Shown: positions 43,226-59,280 of the stretch, in pieces
Numbering within the stretch: position 1 is the first letter of the stretch
Layout: every line of letters begins with the position of its first letter
Assembly: GCF_029892485.1 (NCBI RefSeq)
Contig: NZ_JARXVG010000007.1
Location: 186,001-250,000 of the forward strand
Reading direction: 5' to 3'
From: Variovorax boronicumulans
GTDB lineage: Bacteria > Pseudomonadota > Gammaproteobacteria > Burkholderiales > Burkholderiaceae_C
DNA length: 64,000 bases
The notes under the pieces: generated by a model
Database searches by the model: none
What the model was told of the DNA's origin: nothing
What the model saw: only the letters and a program-made list of their open reading frames with translations
Program-made: the position numbers and the translations under genes

Positions 43226-43863
43226 TCAGGCGGAAGGAATGGCCGACGCGAAGGCGTCGATGATGCGACGGATGGGCTCGCGCTTGAGCTTGAGCGCGGC
43301 CTGGTTCACGACCAGGCGGGCACTGATGTCCATGATGCGTTCCACCTCGACGAGGTGGTTGGCCTTGAGCGTGTTGCCAGTGGAGACCAGGTCGACGATG
43401 GCGTCGGCCAGGCCCGTGAGCGGCGCGAGCTCCATGCTGCCGTAGAGCTTGATCAGGTCGACGTGCACGCCCTTGCTCGCGAAGAACTCGCGCGAGAGGC
43501 CCACGTACTTGGTCGCCACGCGCAGGCGCGAGCCCTGGCGCACGGCCGAGGCGTAGTCGTAGTCGGCGCGCACGGCCACGCTCAGGCGGCAGGCTGCGAT
43601 GCGCAGGTCCAGCGGCTGGTACATGCCCTGGTTGCCGTTTTCCAGCAGCACATCGAGGCCGGTCACGCCGAGGTCGGCGCCGCCGTACTGCACATAGGTG
43701 GGCACGTCGGAGGCGCGCACCAGCACCACGCGCACGTCGGGGCGGGTGGTTTCGAGGATCAGCTTGCGCGACTTCTCGGGGTCTTCGGTGACCTCGATGC
43801 CGGCGGCGGCCAGGAGGGGCATCGTCTCTTCGAAAATGCGGCCTTTGGAGAGTGCCAGGGTGA

Positions 43864-43867
<4 letters not shown>
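43226..43867 (-). CDS. hisG: ATP phosphoribosyltransferase, short form HisG
   Basis: 213 residues, the short (HisG_S) type lacking the C-terminal regulatory domain. Such enzymes need the HisZ regulatory subunit, which is not in this window. MITLALSKGRIFEETMPLLA opens the protein. PTYVQYGGADLGVTG and DAIVDLVSTGNTLKANHL (the phosphoribosyl-diphosphate site) are clear. It shares ATGA with the murA stop. Confidence 0.96.
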
Positions 43868-45165
<1,298 letters not shown>

Positions 45166-45205
45166 CGAGGATCCAGCGAAATGGGGTGGCCCGGGGGCCG
45201 GAAAG

Positions 45206-45448
45206 TTACTTTTCCACCGCCGCCCATTCGGCCGGCGTGTAGGTCTTCATCGAGAGCGCATGCACTTCGTCGGTGTGCATTTTCGCACCCAGGGTGGCAT
45301 AGACCCGCTGGTGGCGCTGGATGGCGCGCTTGCCCTCGAATTCGGCCGAGACGATGGTGGCGTACCAATGTCGGCCATCGCCCTCCAGCGAGATGTGCTC
45401 GCAGGGGAGGTGGGACTGGATCAGGGCCTGGAGTTGTTCGGCGGTCAT
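45206..45448 (-). CDS. BolA-family protein (IbaG-like)
   Basis: 80 residues. The helix-turn-helix-like motif with the conserved His is RAIQRHQRVYATLGAKMHTD. The short form with the signature VHALSMKTYTPAEW resembles IbaG/YrbA, the partner of monothiol glutaredoxins in iron-sulfur handling. It lies 19 bp after the ABC permease and 40 bp before murA, as ibaG-murA does in enterobacteria. Confidence 0.9.
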   Translation of the reverse strand: MTAEQLQALIQSHLPCEHISLEGDGRHWYATIVSAEFEGKRAIQRHQRVYATLGAKMHTDEVHALSMKTYTPAEWAAVEK

Positions 45449-45467
45449 GGGGTCTGGAAAGAGGCTT

Positions 45468-46232
45468 TCAGCCTCGGATTTTGTAGCCGATACGGAGAAG
45501 GTGGACAGCGATGGCGCTCACCACCAGCCAGGCGGTGCCGACGATGCCCAGGCTGAGCCAGGGCGAGGCGTCGCTCACGCCGAAGAAGCCGTAGCGAAAG
45601 CCGTCGATCATGTAGAAGAACGGGTTCAGGTGGCTCACGGTCTGCCAGAACGGCGGCAGCGAGCCGATCGAATAGAACACGCCCGACAGAAAGGTCATCG
45701 GCATGATCAGGAAGTTCTGGAACACGGCCATCTGGTCGAACTTCTCGGCCCAGAGGCCGGCGATGAGTCCGAGCGTGCCGAGCATCGCAGCGCCCAGCAG
45801 CGCGAACACGACGATCCAGACCGGCGCCACGAAATCGGGCATCGCGAAGAAGATGGTGACCACGAACACACCAAGCCCCACCGCCAGCCCACGGATGATC
45901 GAGGAGCCCACGTAGGCGAAGAACCAGCTCCAGTGCGACAGCGGCGTGAGCAGCACGAACACCAGGCTGCCCATGATCTTGCTCTGGATGATCGAGGACG
46001 AACTGTTGGCGAACGAGTTCTGCAGCACGCTCATCATCACGAGGCCCGGCACCAAGAAGGCCGTGTAGCCGACCGAGCCGTAGACCTTCACGTGGTCTTC
46101 GAGCACGTGGCCGAACACCATCAGGTACAGCAGCGCGGTGAGCACCGGCGCACCGACCGTCTGAAAGCCGACCTTCCAGAAGCGCAATGTTTCCTTGTAG
46201 AGCAGCGCGCGCCAGCCGGTCACCGCCATCAT
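45468..46232 (-). CDS. ABC-2 type transporter permease (YadH-like)
   Basis: 254 residues and six membrane spans. RALLYKETLRFWKVGFQTVG opens it, and FMIMPMTFLSGVFYSI-like sequence (here LIMPMTFLSGVFYSIGSLPP) followed by NPFFYMIDGFRYGFFG is the ABC-2 signature. It starts inside the ATPase stop (4 bases shared). The substrate is unknown. Next to mla genes in many Burkholderiales. Confidence 0.92.
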   Translation of the reverse strand: MMAVTGWRALLYKETLRFWKVGFQTVGAPVLTALLYLMVFGHVLEDHVKVYGSVGYTAFLVPGLVMMSVLQNSFANSSSSIIQSKIMGSLVFVLLTPLSHWSWFFAYVGSSIIRGLAVGLGVFVVTIFFAMPDFVAPVWIVVFALLGAAMLGTLGLIAGLWAEKFDQMAVFQNFLIMPMTFLSGVFYSIGSLPPFWQTVSHLNPFFYMIDGFRYGFFGVSDASPWLSLGIVGTAWLVVSAIAVHLLRIGYKIRG

Positions 46233-47176
46233 CGCGCGACCTCCAGCGGCGTCTGCTCGCCCGCCATCAGGTCGATGAACACGTCTTCCAGATCGGCCTT
46301 GCGCATTTCCACGTCTTCCACTGCCACGCCGGCTTCGCGGATCGCGGCCAGCAGTTGTTCGACTTCATGCGCGTTCTGCGCCGGCAGCTGCACGATGCGG
46401 CCGGTGATGCGCGCGTGCTGGGCAATCGCCCAGGGCAGCATCGCGTCGGTCTTGAAGCGCAGCACGTTGCTCGCGGCCGACTTCAGCAGTTCGCTGGTGC
46501 GGTCGAGCGCGATCACGCGGCCCAGCTTGAGCATCGCGATGCGGCTGCACAGCGCCTCGGCCTCTTCGAGGTAATGGGTGGTGAGCAGCACCGTGCTGCC
46601 CTGCTTGTTGAGCTTGGCCACGAACTGCCAGAGCGTCTGGCGCAGTTCGACGTCGACGCCGGCAGTGGGCTCGTCCAGCACGATGACCGGTGGCTTGTGC
46701 ACCAGCGCCTGTGCCACCAGCACGCGGCGCTTCATGCCGCCCGAGAGCTGACGCATGTTGGCCGTGGCCTTGTCGGTGAGGCCCAGGCTGTGCAGCAGTT
46801 CGTCGATCCAGTCGTCGTTGTTCTTGATGCCGAAGTAGCCCGACTGGATGCGCAGCGACTCGCGCACGTTGAAGAAGGGGTCGAACACCAGCTCCTGCGG
46901 CACGATGCCCAGCTGGCGGCGCGCTTCGGCGTAGTCGCGCTGCACGTCGAAGCCGTGGACGCTGATAGCGCCGGACGTGGGCCGCGACAGGCCCGCGAGC
47001 ATGCTGATCAGGGTGGTCTTGCCCGCGCCGTTGGGGCCGAGCAGGCCGAAGAATTCGCCCGGCTCGATCTGGAAGGAAACCTCGTCGACCGCGCGCAAGC
47101 CTTGTTTGCCTTGGGCTTTCTGCTGTCTGGAGGGGGGGTAGGTCTTGGAGACCGATTGGAATGAGATCGCGGGCAT
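46229..47176 (-). CDS. ABC transporter ATP-binding protein (YadG-like)
   Basis: 315 residues. The Walker A motif LLGPNGAGKTTLISMLAG is near residue 45, the signature LSGGMKRRVLVAQAL near 145 and Walker B VIVLDEPTAGVD near 165. The C-terminal part after residue 230 is the extra domain of the drug/polysaccharide export class. It pairs with the downstream permease. 33 bp separate it from mlaB. Confidence 0.93.
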   Translation of the reverse strand: MPAISFQSVSKTYPPSRQQKAQGKQGLRAVDEVSFQIEPGEFFGLLGPNGAGKTTLISMLAGLSRPTSGAISVHGFDVQRDYAEARRQLGIVPQELVFDPFFNVRESLRIQSGYFGIKNNDDWIDELLHSLGLTDKATANMRQLSGGMKRRVLVAQALVHKPPVIVLDEPTAGVDVELRQTLWQFVAKLNKQGSTVLLTTHYLEEAEALCSRIAMLKLGRVIALDRTSELLKSAASNVLRFKTDAMLPWAIAQHARITGRIVQLPAQNAHEVEQLLAAIREAGVAVEDVEMRKADLEDVFIDLMAGEQTPLEVAR

Positions 47177-47209
47177 GGGAGCCCGCGATTTTAAGGGGCC
47201 GTTACTTTT

Positions 47210-47485
47210 TCAGGGCGCGGCCGGCAAAAGGCCCGCGATGCCGTACAGCGCCGCCAGTTCGCGCAGACGCGGCGAGAGCCCCTTGACCGAGAAGCCGCGG
47301 CCCAAGGCGCTGGACTCGCGACGGCATTCGAGCAGCACCGCCAGCGCCGACGAATCGAACTGGGCCAGCGCGGTGGCGTCGACCACCGTGGACGACGAAT
47401 CCGTCTGGCCCTTGAGCCCCTGCTGGAGCATGCGCATGCAGGCAGGCGCCTCGTCGTGGGTGAGCTTGGTGGGCAGGACCAGCAT
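47210..47485 (-). CDS. mlaB: STAS-domain protein MlaB
   Basis: 91 residues forming a single STAS domain. VVDATALAQFDSSALAVLLE holds the Ser (in FDSSALA) that contacts the MlaF ATPase in the known complex. It is a subunit of the inner-membrane MlaFEDB complex for phospholipid movement between the two membranes. 12 bp after mlaC. Confidence 0.88.
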   Translation of the reverse strand: MLVLPTKLTHDEAPACMRMLQQGLKGQTDSSSTVVDATALAQFDSSALAVLLECRRESSALGRGFSVKGLSPRLRELAALYGIAGLLPAAP

Positions 47486-47497
47486 GGCGTTGCCCGG

Positions 47498-48154
47498 TCA
47501 GCCCTTTGAGTTGCCCTTGTTGCGCGCGGCGAGCGCGGCAATCAGGCCGTCGATGCCGCGGGCGTTGATCTCCTGCGAGAACTGCGTGCGGTAGGTATCG
47601 ACCAGCCAGACGCCCAGCACATTGAGGTTGTAGACCTTCCAGCCTGCGCCCTGGCCCGGGGTCTTCTCGAGGCGGTAGTCGAGCTGCACGGGTTCGCCGC
47701 GGCCCTGGATCTCGGTACGGACCAGCACTTCCTTGTCGTCGGCCGAGCCGCGGAACGGACGGACCGTGACGGTCTGGTCGACCACCTGGTCGAGCGCGCC
47801 GGCGTAGGTGCGAACCAAGAGGGCCTTGAATTCTTCCTGCAGGCGCTTTTGCTGTTCGGGCGTGGCCTGGCGCCATGCCGGGCCGACGGCCGATGCCGTC
47901 ATGCGCTGGAAATTGACGTTGGGCATGATCTTGCTGTCGACCAGCAGCATGATCTTGTTGACGTCGCCGGCCTTGATCGACGAGTCGGCCTTGATCGTCT
48001 CGAGCACGTCGGTCGACAGGCGCTTGACCAGCGCATCGGGCGCCTCGTCGGCAGCGTAGGCCGGACGGACGAAGGCGACAGCGGCGCCGAAAAGCAGGGC
48101 ACCGGCCAGAACCAGCCGGCCCACATCGCGTCGTTGCAAGATCTTGTTGTTCAT
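47498..48154 (-). CDS. mlaC: periplasmic phospholipid-binding protein MlaC
   Basis: 218 residues from ATG 48154. Signal peptide at about 1-34 (LVLAGALLFGAAVAFVRPAY). NFQRMTASAVGPAWRQATPE and FKALLVRTYAGALD are typical Tol_Tol_Ttg2/MlaC blocks, and GWKVYNLNVLGVWLVDTYRT is near the C-terminus. It shuttles lipid between MlaA in the outer membrane and MlaFEDB. Confidence 0.95.
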   Translation of the reverse strand: MNNKILQRRDVGRLVLAGALLFGAAVAFVRPAYAADEAPDALVKRLSTDVLETIKADSSIKAGDVNKIMLLVDSKIMPNVNFQRMTASAVGPAWRQATPEQQKRLQEEFKALLVRTYAGALDQVVDQTVTVRPFRGSADDKEVLVRTEIQGRGEPVQLDYRLEKTPGQGAGWKVYNLNVLGVWLVDTYRTQFSQEINARGIDGLIAALAARNKGNSKG

Positions 48155-48270
48155 GGAGAGTCCCTCAAAATTTGAAAAATCGACGAAGCACCCGGATCGC
48201 ACAAAGCAAGGGGCTGCGACAAGAACGGATTCGACAGGCCCAGGGCCGACCGGGTTCCTGAAGCGCAGGT

Positions 48271-48300
48271 GAAGCCTTGCAACCGGATGCAAGTGGCTTC
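48271..48300. other. stem-loop in the mlaA-mlaC intergenic gap
   Basis: GAAGCC-TTGCA pairs with TGCAA-GT-GGCTTC around the loop ACCGGA, an 11-bp stem with a small bulge. No T run follows on either strand, so it is unlikely to be an intrinsic terminator. It may mark RNA processing or stabilise the upstream part of the mla message. Confidence 0.5.
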
Positions 48301-48327
48301 GTCGTTCGCTCCTGCACTTCCTGGCTC

Positions 48328-49104
48328 TTACTTGCTTTCGGCGCCGTCTTCTCCCGGGCTGTTGCCCGCACCGTCGTCCGGTGGATTGCCGTCGTAGACC
48401 TGGCTGCGGCGGCGCTGCAGGAACGCATCGCGCGTGAACGAATACTTGTCGAGCGCCGCTTCGCCGAGTAGACGGCCGGCGCGCAGGTACTGCGAACGCG
48501 TATCGACGGCATGCAGCACGGTGAGCGAATTGCGCCAGGCCACGTCGTTCATCTGCGAAACCGGATCGCCGAAGCGGTCCACCGGCAACGCGGCGGTGTC
48601 ACGCAGGGTCGATGGGCCCAGCAACGGCAGCACCACATAGGGACCGGCGCCCACGCCCCAGTAGCCCAGCGTCTGCCCGAAGTCTTCTTCGTGGCGGGGG
48701 ATGCCCGCCTCGGTCGCCACGTCGAGCAGGCCACCCAGCCCGAAGAACGTGTTGACATTGAGCCGCATGAAGGTCTCGGCGCTGCCCTGCAGCTTGAGCT
48801 GCGCGACATTGTTGGCGAAGTTCCAGACGTCGCCCAGGTTGTTGAAGAAGTTGTCCACACCCGTGCGCACCATCGGAGGCAATACACGCTGGTAAGCGGT
48901 GGCCACCGGCACGAGGACCGCGTTGTCGACCGTGTCGTTGAAGCGCGTGACGCCGCGATTGAAGGGTTCGAACGGATCGACCGGATTGGCGTTCGGCCCG
49001 GTGGCGCATCCGGCAACAATCGCCAGAGCGGCGGCGGCAATCGCCCAACGGGCACAAATAGCTATGTTTTTCATAGCATGCGATGCAAAGAATCGTGATG
49101 TCAT
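48328..49104 (-). CDS. mlaA: outer-membrane lipoprotein MlaA (VacJ)
   Basis: 258 residues if it starts at ATG 49104, which shares ATGA with the mlaD stop; the in-frame ATG 49074 lacks a visible RBS. The lipobox IVAGCATG gives the acylated Cys. DPFEPFNRGVTRFNDTVDN and FFNNLGDVWNFANNVAQLK are MlaA signatures, and EEDFGQTLGYWGVGAGPYVV is strongly conserved. The gene lies inside the mla operon between mlaD and mlaC, where Escherichia coli keeps mlaA apart. Confidence 0.95.
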   Translation of the reverse strand: MTSRFFASHAMKNIAICARWAIAAAALAIVAGCATGPNANPVDPFEPFNRGVTRFNDTVDNAVLVPVATAYQRVLPPMVRTGVDNFFNNLGDVWNFANNVAQLKLQGSAETFMRLNVNTFFGLGGLLDVATEAGIPRHEEDFGQTLGYWGVGAGPYVVLPLLGPSTLRDTAALPVDRFGDPVSQMNDVAWRNSLTVLHAVDTRSQYLRAGRLLGEAALDKYSFTRDAFLQRRRSQVYDGNPPDDGAGNSPGEDGAESK

Positions 49105-49601
49105 TTTTTGTTGGCTGTTCCCGGCGCCGCGTTCGAATTCGAACTCCCTTCGGCCGCCTTGCTGTAAAGGAACTGGCTGATCAGGTTTTCCAGCACCACG
49201 GCCGATTGGGTCGAGGTGATGGTGTCGCCGGCTTGCAAGTTCTTCTCCTCGGCGCCCGCTTCGATGCCGATGTACTGCTCGCCGAGCAGGCCACTGGTCA
49301 GGATCTTGAGCGAGCTGTCCTTGGGAAAACTGTAACGGTTTTGAAGTGCCAGCGTCACGTCGGCCTGAAAGGCCTTGTCGTTGAACGCGATGGATTCCAC
49401 CCGCCCAACCACCACGCCAGCGCTCTTGACCGCGGTTTGTGGCTTCAAGCCGCCGATGTTGTCGAAGCGCGCGGTGACCGTGTAGGTCTTCTGGAAATTC
49501 AGGCTCAGCAGGTTGGCCGACTGCAGCGCGAGGAACAGCAGTGCCGCCGCGCCGATCAGCACGAACAGGCCGACCCAGATGTCGTTGTTGGAACGTTGCA
49601 T
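49101..49601 (-). CDS. mlaD: MCE-domain lipid-transport protein MlaD
   Basis: 166 residues from ATG 49601; a GTG at 49610 is in frame. One N-terminal membrane anchor (IWVGLFVLIGAAALLFLALQ) is followed by the MCE domain (FDNIGGLKPQTAVKSAGVVV, then SSLKILTSGLLGEQYIGIEA). It forms the periplasmic hexameric ring of MlaFEDB. The tail is Asn/Ser/Ala-rich. Confidence 0.95.
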   Translation of the reverse strand: MQRSNNDIWVGLFVLIGAAALLFLALQSANLLSLNFQKTYTVTARFDNIGGLKPQTAVKSAGVVVGRVESIAFNDKAFQADVTLALQNRYSFPKDSSLKILTSGLLGEQYIGIEAGAEEKNLQAGDTITSTQSAVVLENLISQFLYSKAAEGSSNSNAAPGTANKK

Positions 49602-49638
49602 GGTTTGCACTCTCTAGAACGATTGGAGCGAGGCCCCT

Positions 49639-50421
49639 TTAGATACTGAACATCATGGCGGTGAGCAGGAAGTCCAGCCCCAGCACCGCAAGCGATGCCG
49701 TCACGACAGTGCGCGTGGTCGCGCGCGACACGCCTTCGGGCGTGGGCTGGGCCTCGAAGCCCTGCAGCAGCGCGATGAAAGTGACGGTGACGCCGAAGAC
49801 GATGCTCTTGATCACGCCGTTGCCGACGTCGCGCCACACATCGACGCCGCCCTGCATCTGGCCCCAGAACGCACCGGGGTCCACGCCCAGCATCAGCACG
49901 CCCACCACATAGCCGCCCATGATGCCGACCGCGCTGAATACGGCGGCCAGCAGCGGCATGGTGATCACGCCGGCCCAGAAGCGCGGCGCGAGGATTCGCT
50001 GCACCGGATCGACCGCCATCATCTCCATGGCACTCAACTGCTCGCCGGCCTTCATGAGACCGATCTCCGCAGTGAGCGAGGTGCCGGCACGGCCCGTGAA
50101 GAGCAGCGCCGCGACCACAGGCCCGAGTTCGCGCACAAGACTCAGCGTGACCAGGAGGCCCAGCGCCTCGGAAGACCCGTAGCGCTGCAATGCGTAATAC
50201 ATCTGCAGCCCGAGCACGAAGCCGACGAACAGCCCCGAGACGGCGATGATCGCGAGCGAGTAGTTGCCCAGGAAGTGAATCTGGTCGCGCACCAGGCTGA
50301 AACGGCGCAGCGCCTGCGCGCCGGGACCGGCGAGGCGCATGAACAACTTGGCCGCATAACCCAGGTCGGCCAGCTTGCTGCGCACGGCAAAGCCGACATC
50401 GGCGGGCTTCCACCAGCTCAT
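49639..50421 (-). CDS. mlaE: phospholipid ABC transporter permease MlaE
   Basis: 260 residues, five to six membrane spans. EIGLMKAGEQLSAMEMMAVD is the conserved cytoplasmic coupling motif, followed by PVQRILAPRFWAGVITMPLL. It overlaps mlaF by 4 bases. Confidence 0.96.
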   Translation of the reverse strand: MSWWKPADVGFAVRSKLADLGYAAKLFMRLAGPGAQALRRFSLVRDQIHFLGNYSLAIIAVSGLFVGFVLGLQMYYALQRYGSSEALGLLVTLSLVRELGPVVAALLFTGRAGTSLTAEIGLMKAGEQLSAMEMMAVDPVQRILAPRFWAGVITMPLLAAVFSAVGIMGGYVVGVLMLGVDPGAFWGQMQGGVDVWRDVGNGVIKSIVFGVTVTFIALLQGFEAQPTPEGVSRATTRTVVTASLAVLGLDFLLTAMMFSI

Positions 50422-51245
50422 GAACGCCCTCCTTCGAGGTTGCCGAAGTCGTCTTCGATGCTGACGCCGGGGTAGTGGAACCGCACCGGCCCGTCAGGCA
50501 GCGCATTCACGAACTGATGCACCAGCGGATCGGCGCTTTCGCGAACCTCCCCCGGCGTGCCTTGCGCGGCGATGCCGCCGTTGGCCAGCACGATCACGTG
50601 ATCGGCGATGCGGAAGGTTTCTTCGAGATCGTGCGACACGATGATGCTGGTCAGCCCGAGGGTGTCGTTGAGCTGGCGAATCAGTCGTGCCGCGGTGCCC
50701 AGCGAAATCGGATCGAGACCGGCGAAGGGTTCGTCGTACATGACGAGATCGGGGTCCAGCGCAATCGCGCGCGCCAGCGCCACGCGCCGCGCCATGCCAC
50801 CCGACACCTCGCTGGGCATCAGGTCGCGCGCACCGCGCAAGCCCACCGCGTCGAGTTTCATGAGGACGATGTCGCGCACCAGCGCTTCGGACAGCTGCGT
50901 GTGCTCGCGCAATGGAAATGCCACGTTGTCGAACACGCTCATGTCGGTGAACAGGGCGCCGAACTGGAAGAGCATGCCCATGCGGCGACGTGCCGCATAG
51001 AGCCCTGCAGCATCGAGCCTGACGATGTCCTGACCATCGAACAGGACTTCGCCGCGCTGTGCGCGCTGCTGTCCGCCGATGAGGCGCAAGACCGTGGTCT
51101 TGCCGCCGCCCGAGGCCCCCATGAGGGCCGTGACCTTGCCGCGCGGCACGGCGAAAGAGACGCCATCGAGAATCGCACGCGCCCCGTAGCCAAACGTGAC
51201 GTCGCGGAACTCTACGAAGGGTTGTGGCTGTGCGGCTGGGTCCAT
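50418..51245 (-). CDS. mlaF: phospholipid ABC transporter ATP-binding protein MlaF
   Basis: 275 residues from ATG 51245. An upstream in-frame ATG (51278) would place a hairpin inside the coding region, so the shorter form is preferred. Walker A is ALMGASGGGKTTVLRLIGG, the signature VSGGMARRVALARAIALD and Walker B LVMYDEPFAGLDPIS. The FQFGALFTDMSVFDNVAFPL segment is typical of MlaF/Ttg2A. First gene of mlaFEDACB. Confidence 0.95.
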   Translation of the reverse strand: MDPAAQPQPFVEFRDVTFGYGARAILDGVSFAVPRGKVTALMGASGGGKTTVLRLIGGQQRAQRGEVLFDGQDIVRLDAAGLYAARRRMGMLFQFGALFTDMSVFDNVAFPLREHTQLSEALVRDIVLMKLDAVGLRGARDLMPSEVSGGMARRVALARAIALDPDLVMYDEPFAGLDPISLGTAARLIRQLNDTLGLTSIIVSHDLEETFRIADHVIVLANGGIAAQGTPGEVRESADPLVHQFVNALPDGPVRFHYPGVSIEDDFGNLEGGRS

Positions 51246-51252
51246 CTCAATA

Positions 51253-51327
51253 AAAAAGCCGGGCGCTTTTTCAAGCATCCCGGCATGCGGTTTCCGCGAA
51301 TGATAGCGGGGCCGTGAGAAGCCCCGC
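51253..51327 (-). terminator. two hairpins between gltD and mlaF
   Basis: GCGGGGC - CGTGAGAA - GCCCCGC (51306-51327) comes first after the gltD stop and has no T run. AAAAAGC - loop - GCTTTTT (51253-51271) follows and ends in TTTTTT on the minus strand, 8 bp before the mlaF ATG. The second looks like a weak intrinsic terminator for gltBD. If so, the mlaF promoter must lie upstream within this gap or gltD. Confidence 0.5.
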
Positions 51328-51343
51328 GAAATTGAAACAAAAA

Positions 51344-52822
<1,479 letters not shown>

Positions 52823-52856
52823 CGTGCTTTCCTCTGTTCTTCGTTTTCGTTGCCGC

Positions 52857-57605
<4,749 letters not shown>

Positions 57606-57637
57606 GGCGCACTCCTTCAGTTTTCGCAGGGAAAGGG

Positions 57638-57666
57638 AGCATATTGCGATGCACAAAGAATGCCAA
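57638..57666 (-). promoter_or_regulatory. sigma70-type promoter of gltBD
   Basis: On the minus strand, TTGGCA (57666-57661), a 17-bp spacer, then TATGCT (57643-57638), 32 bp before the gltB ATG. Its -35 lies 5 bp from the REP-like repeat upstream. Confidence 0.7.
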
Positions 57667-57670
57667 ACAC

Positions 57671-57742
57671 TTTAATAGGGGTCAGATTCTTATTAAATCC
57701 TGAGTTTTCTGATCGGAATTAAATTGGGGACGTATTAAAAAA
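57671..57742. repeat. REP-like element associated with the neighbouring RAYT gene
   Basis: TTTAATA (57671-57677) and TATTAAA (57691-57697) are perfect inverted arms around GGGGTCAGATTCT. A related block, TTAAATTGGGGACGTATTAA, follows at 57719-57738. The pattern TTAA-GGGG(T/A)C is one I associate with repeats near Y1-type REP transposases. It lies downstream of the transposase gene and upstream of the gltB promoter. Confidence 0.6.
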
Positions 57743-57789
57743 GATAGCAGAAGGCATCGGTACAGCGCCGAGCGGCGCGCCCTTTCGGC

Positions 57790-58485
57790 TCAGAAATTGG
57801 ACGCCGCTGGCGGGCGGCCGGCCTTGGCCTTGACCACCCGCCGCTCGGTCGATTTCTGCAACCTGTCCAGAAAATCCTCATCGCCCGCCGCCCAGCCTCG
57901 CAAGGTTGCCTCGGTCAGCGCGTCCTGATCGGCCACCCGGACCCCCGCACGCACCAACTCGACATATGCCGCCTCGCGCGCAAACGGCGTGTTGCCAAGC
58001 TCCCAGTACAGCGGATGCGGCGTCAGCAGCTTGTCGTGGCGCAGGCCTGCATAGTGCCCGTGGCTGGACCACGGATAGTCGCGCGCGTCGGCCGCCATGC
58101 CGGCGCGCACCGGATTGAGGTCGATGTAGGCCATGCAGGTCATCAGATAGCGGTCGGTCTGGATCAGCGTGGACCTGTAGCGCCCCTCCCACAACGTGCC
58201 GCTGCGGCCGTGGCGGTCGTTGAAATAACGCACATAGCTGCGCCCCACGGACTGCATGAACTGCGGCAGGCCCGTGACGCTGTTGGGCGTCGCCAGCAGG
58301 TGGAAGTGGTTGTCCATCAGCACGTAGGCATGCAGCGCGATGCCGAAGCGCGTGGCGTTGTCTGCCAGCAGGCCGAGCAGGCGTTCGTGGTCCGCGCGAT
58401 CGACAAAGATCGGCTGGCGGTTGTTGCCGCGCTGGATCACGTGGTGCGGCATGTCGGCCAGCGTGAGACGGGGGAGTCGGGCCAT
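57790..58485 (-). CDS. REP-associated tyrosine transposase (RAYT, Y1_Tnp family)
   Basis: 231 residues. The HUH motif is in YVLMDNHFHLLATP, and the conserved Tyr region is SYVRYFNDRHGRSGTLWEGR. LTLADMPHHVIQRGNNRQPI is the usual start of this family. These single-copy, domesticated IS200/IS605 relatives are thought to spread REP sequences rather than move as insertion sequences. No IS ends are seen. The C-terminus is basic (RRVVKAKAGRPP). Divergent from the DUF1266 gene across 68 bp. Confidence 0.93.
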   Translation of the reverse strand: MARLPRLTLADMPHHVIQRGNNRQPIFVDRADHERLLGLLADNATRFGIALHAYVLMDNHFHLLATPNSVTGLPQFMQSVGRSYVRYFNDRHGRSGTLWEGRYRSTLIQTDRYLMTCMAYIDLNPVRAGMAADARDYPWSSHGHYAGLRHDKLLTPHPLYWELGNTPFAREAAYVELVRAGVRVADQDALTEATLRGWAAGDEDFLDRLQKSTERRVVKAKAGRPPAASNF

Positions 58486-58553
58486 GGAATGAAGTGACGC
58501 GCGAGGCTTGTATCCTAAGCGGCCCGTTTACCAACACACCCAGGGAGGGATGA

Positions 58554-59261
58554 ATGTTCAAGTTTTTCAAGGAACTGGTCGATTCGGTGAAAGAAGGCAT
58601 GGCCGAAGGAAGAGCCGAACTCGCCCAGGAAACGGCCGATCGCGAGGCTGCGCAGCAGGAAAACAACGCCGCACTGGCAGCGCGCCTTGCGGCCTCCTCG
58701 CGCTTCGAGAACTTCGCCGTGGCACTCGCCGCGGTGTACCGGCAGACCTTTGGACCCGACCTGAAGGAAGCGCACGAGGCGCAACGCAGCGCGGTGCACC
58801 TGCTGTGCATCGGCATTGCGCCCAACGAAGTCGAGGCCTGGAAGAAACTGCTGGCACGCGATTTCTCGGTGACGAATGGCGAAGAGGCGCAGGCCGCCGT
58901 GGCGGAGATCGTCGACGACCTCGCTACGCAGGCCAGCGATGACGACCTGGCCTTGTGGGCCGGTCGTGCGGCCCATCTGGCGACAGGCGCGGCAGCCGTC
59001 GGTTACGCAAGCGCCGAAGAGGCGCTGGACTGGCTCGAGCCCGCCGTGGAACTCGCCATCGGGCGTTTCACCGGCTGGGACAACTACGCGCAGAGCTTTC
59101 TCGCCGGCGAGCGCAACGCGCCGGGCAGCAACATCGTCGGGCGCAAGCTGCTGGCCTCGGTAGCCGAGAAGCTTCTCGCGGACGAACTCAGCCCCTGGAA
59201 AACAGTGGCGTGGCCTGCGCGCGATTCATTCACCGATCTGCTGGCTTCGCGCACCGCATAG
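58554..59261 (+). CDS. DUF1266-like protein
   Basis: 235 residues, with GGGAGGG just upstream of the ATG. The N-terminal helix is charged and amphipathic (FKFFKELVDSVKEGMAEGRA), followed by an Ala/Glu-rich coiled stretch. The C-terminal part has the block FTGWDNYAQSFLAGERNA, which resembles DUF1266 proteins (YbeU/YbeR relatives). No signal peptide or membrane span, so probably cytoplasmic. Role unknown. It converges with the methyltransferase gene (19 bp). Confidence 0.65.
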   Translation: MFKFFKELVDSVKEGMAEGRAELAQETADREAAQQENNAALAARLAASSRFENFAVALAAVYRQTFGPDLKEAHEAQRSAVHLLCIGIAPNEVEAWKKLLARDFSVTNGEEAQAAVAEIVDDLATQASDDDLALWAGRAAHLATGAAAVGYASAEEALDWLEPAVELAIGRFTGWDNYAQSFLAGERNAPGSNIVGRKLLASVAEKLLADELSPWKTVAWPARDSFTDLLASRTA

Positions 59262-59280
59262 CCACCGCGACGCGGGCGCC

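Noticed and set aside
57671..58485. Complete insertion sequence of the IS200/IS605 family.
   Set aside because: The transposase is of the single-copy RAYT type, and no second end or target-site pair is visible upstream of it.
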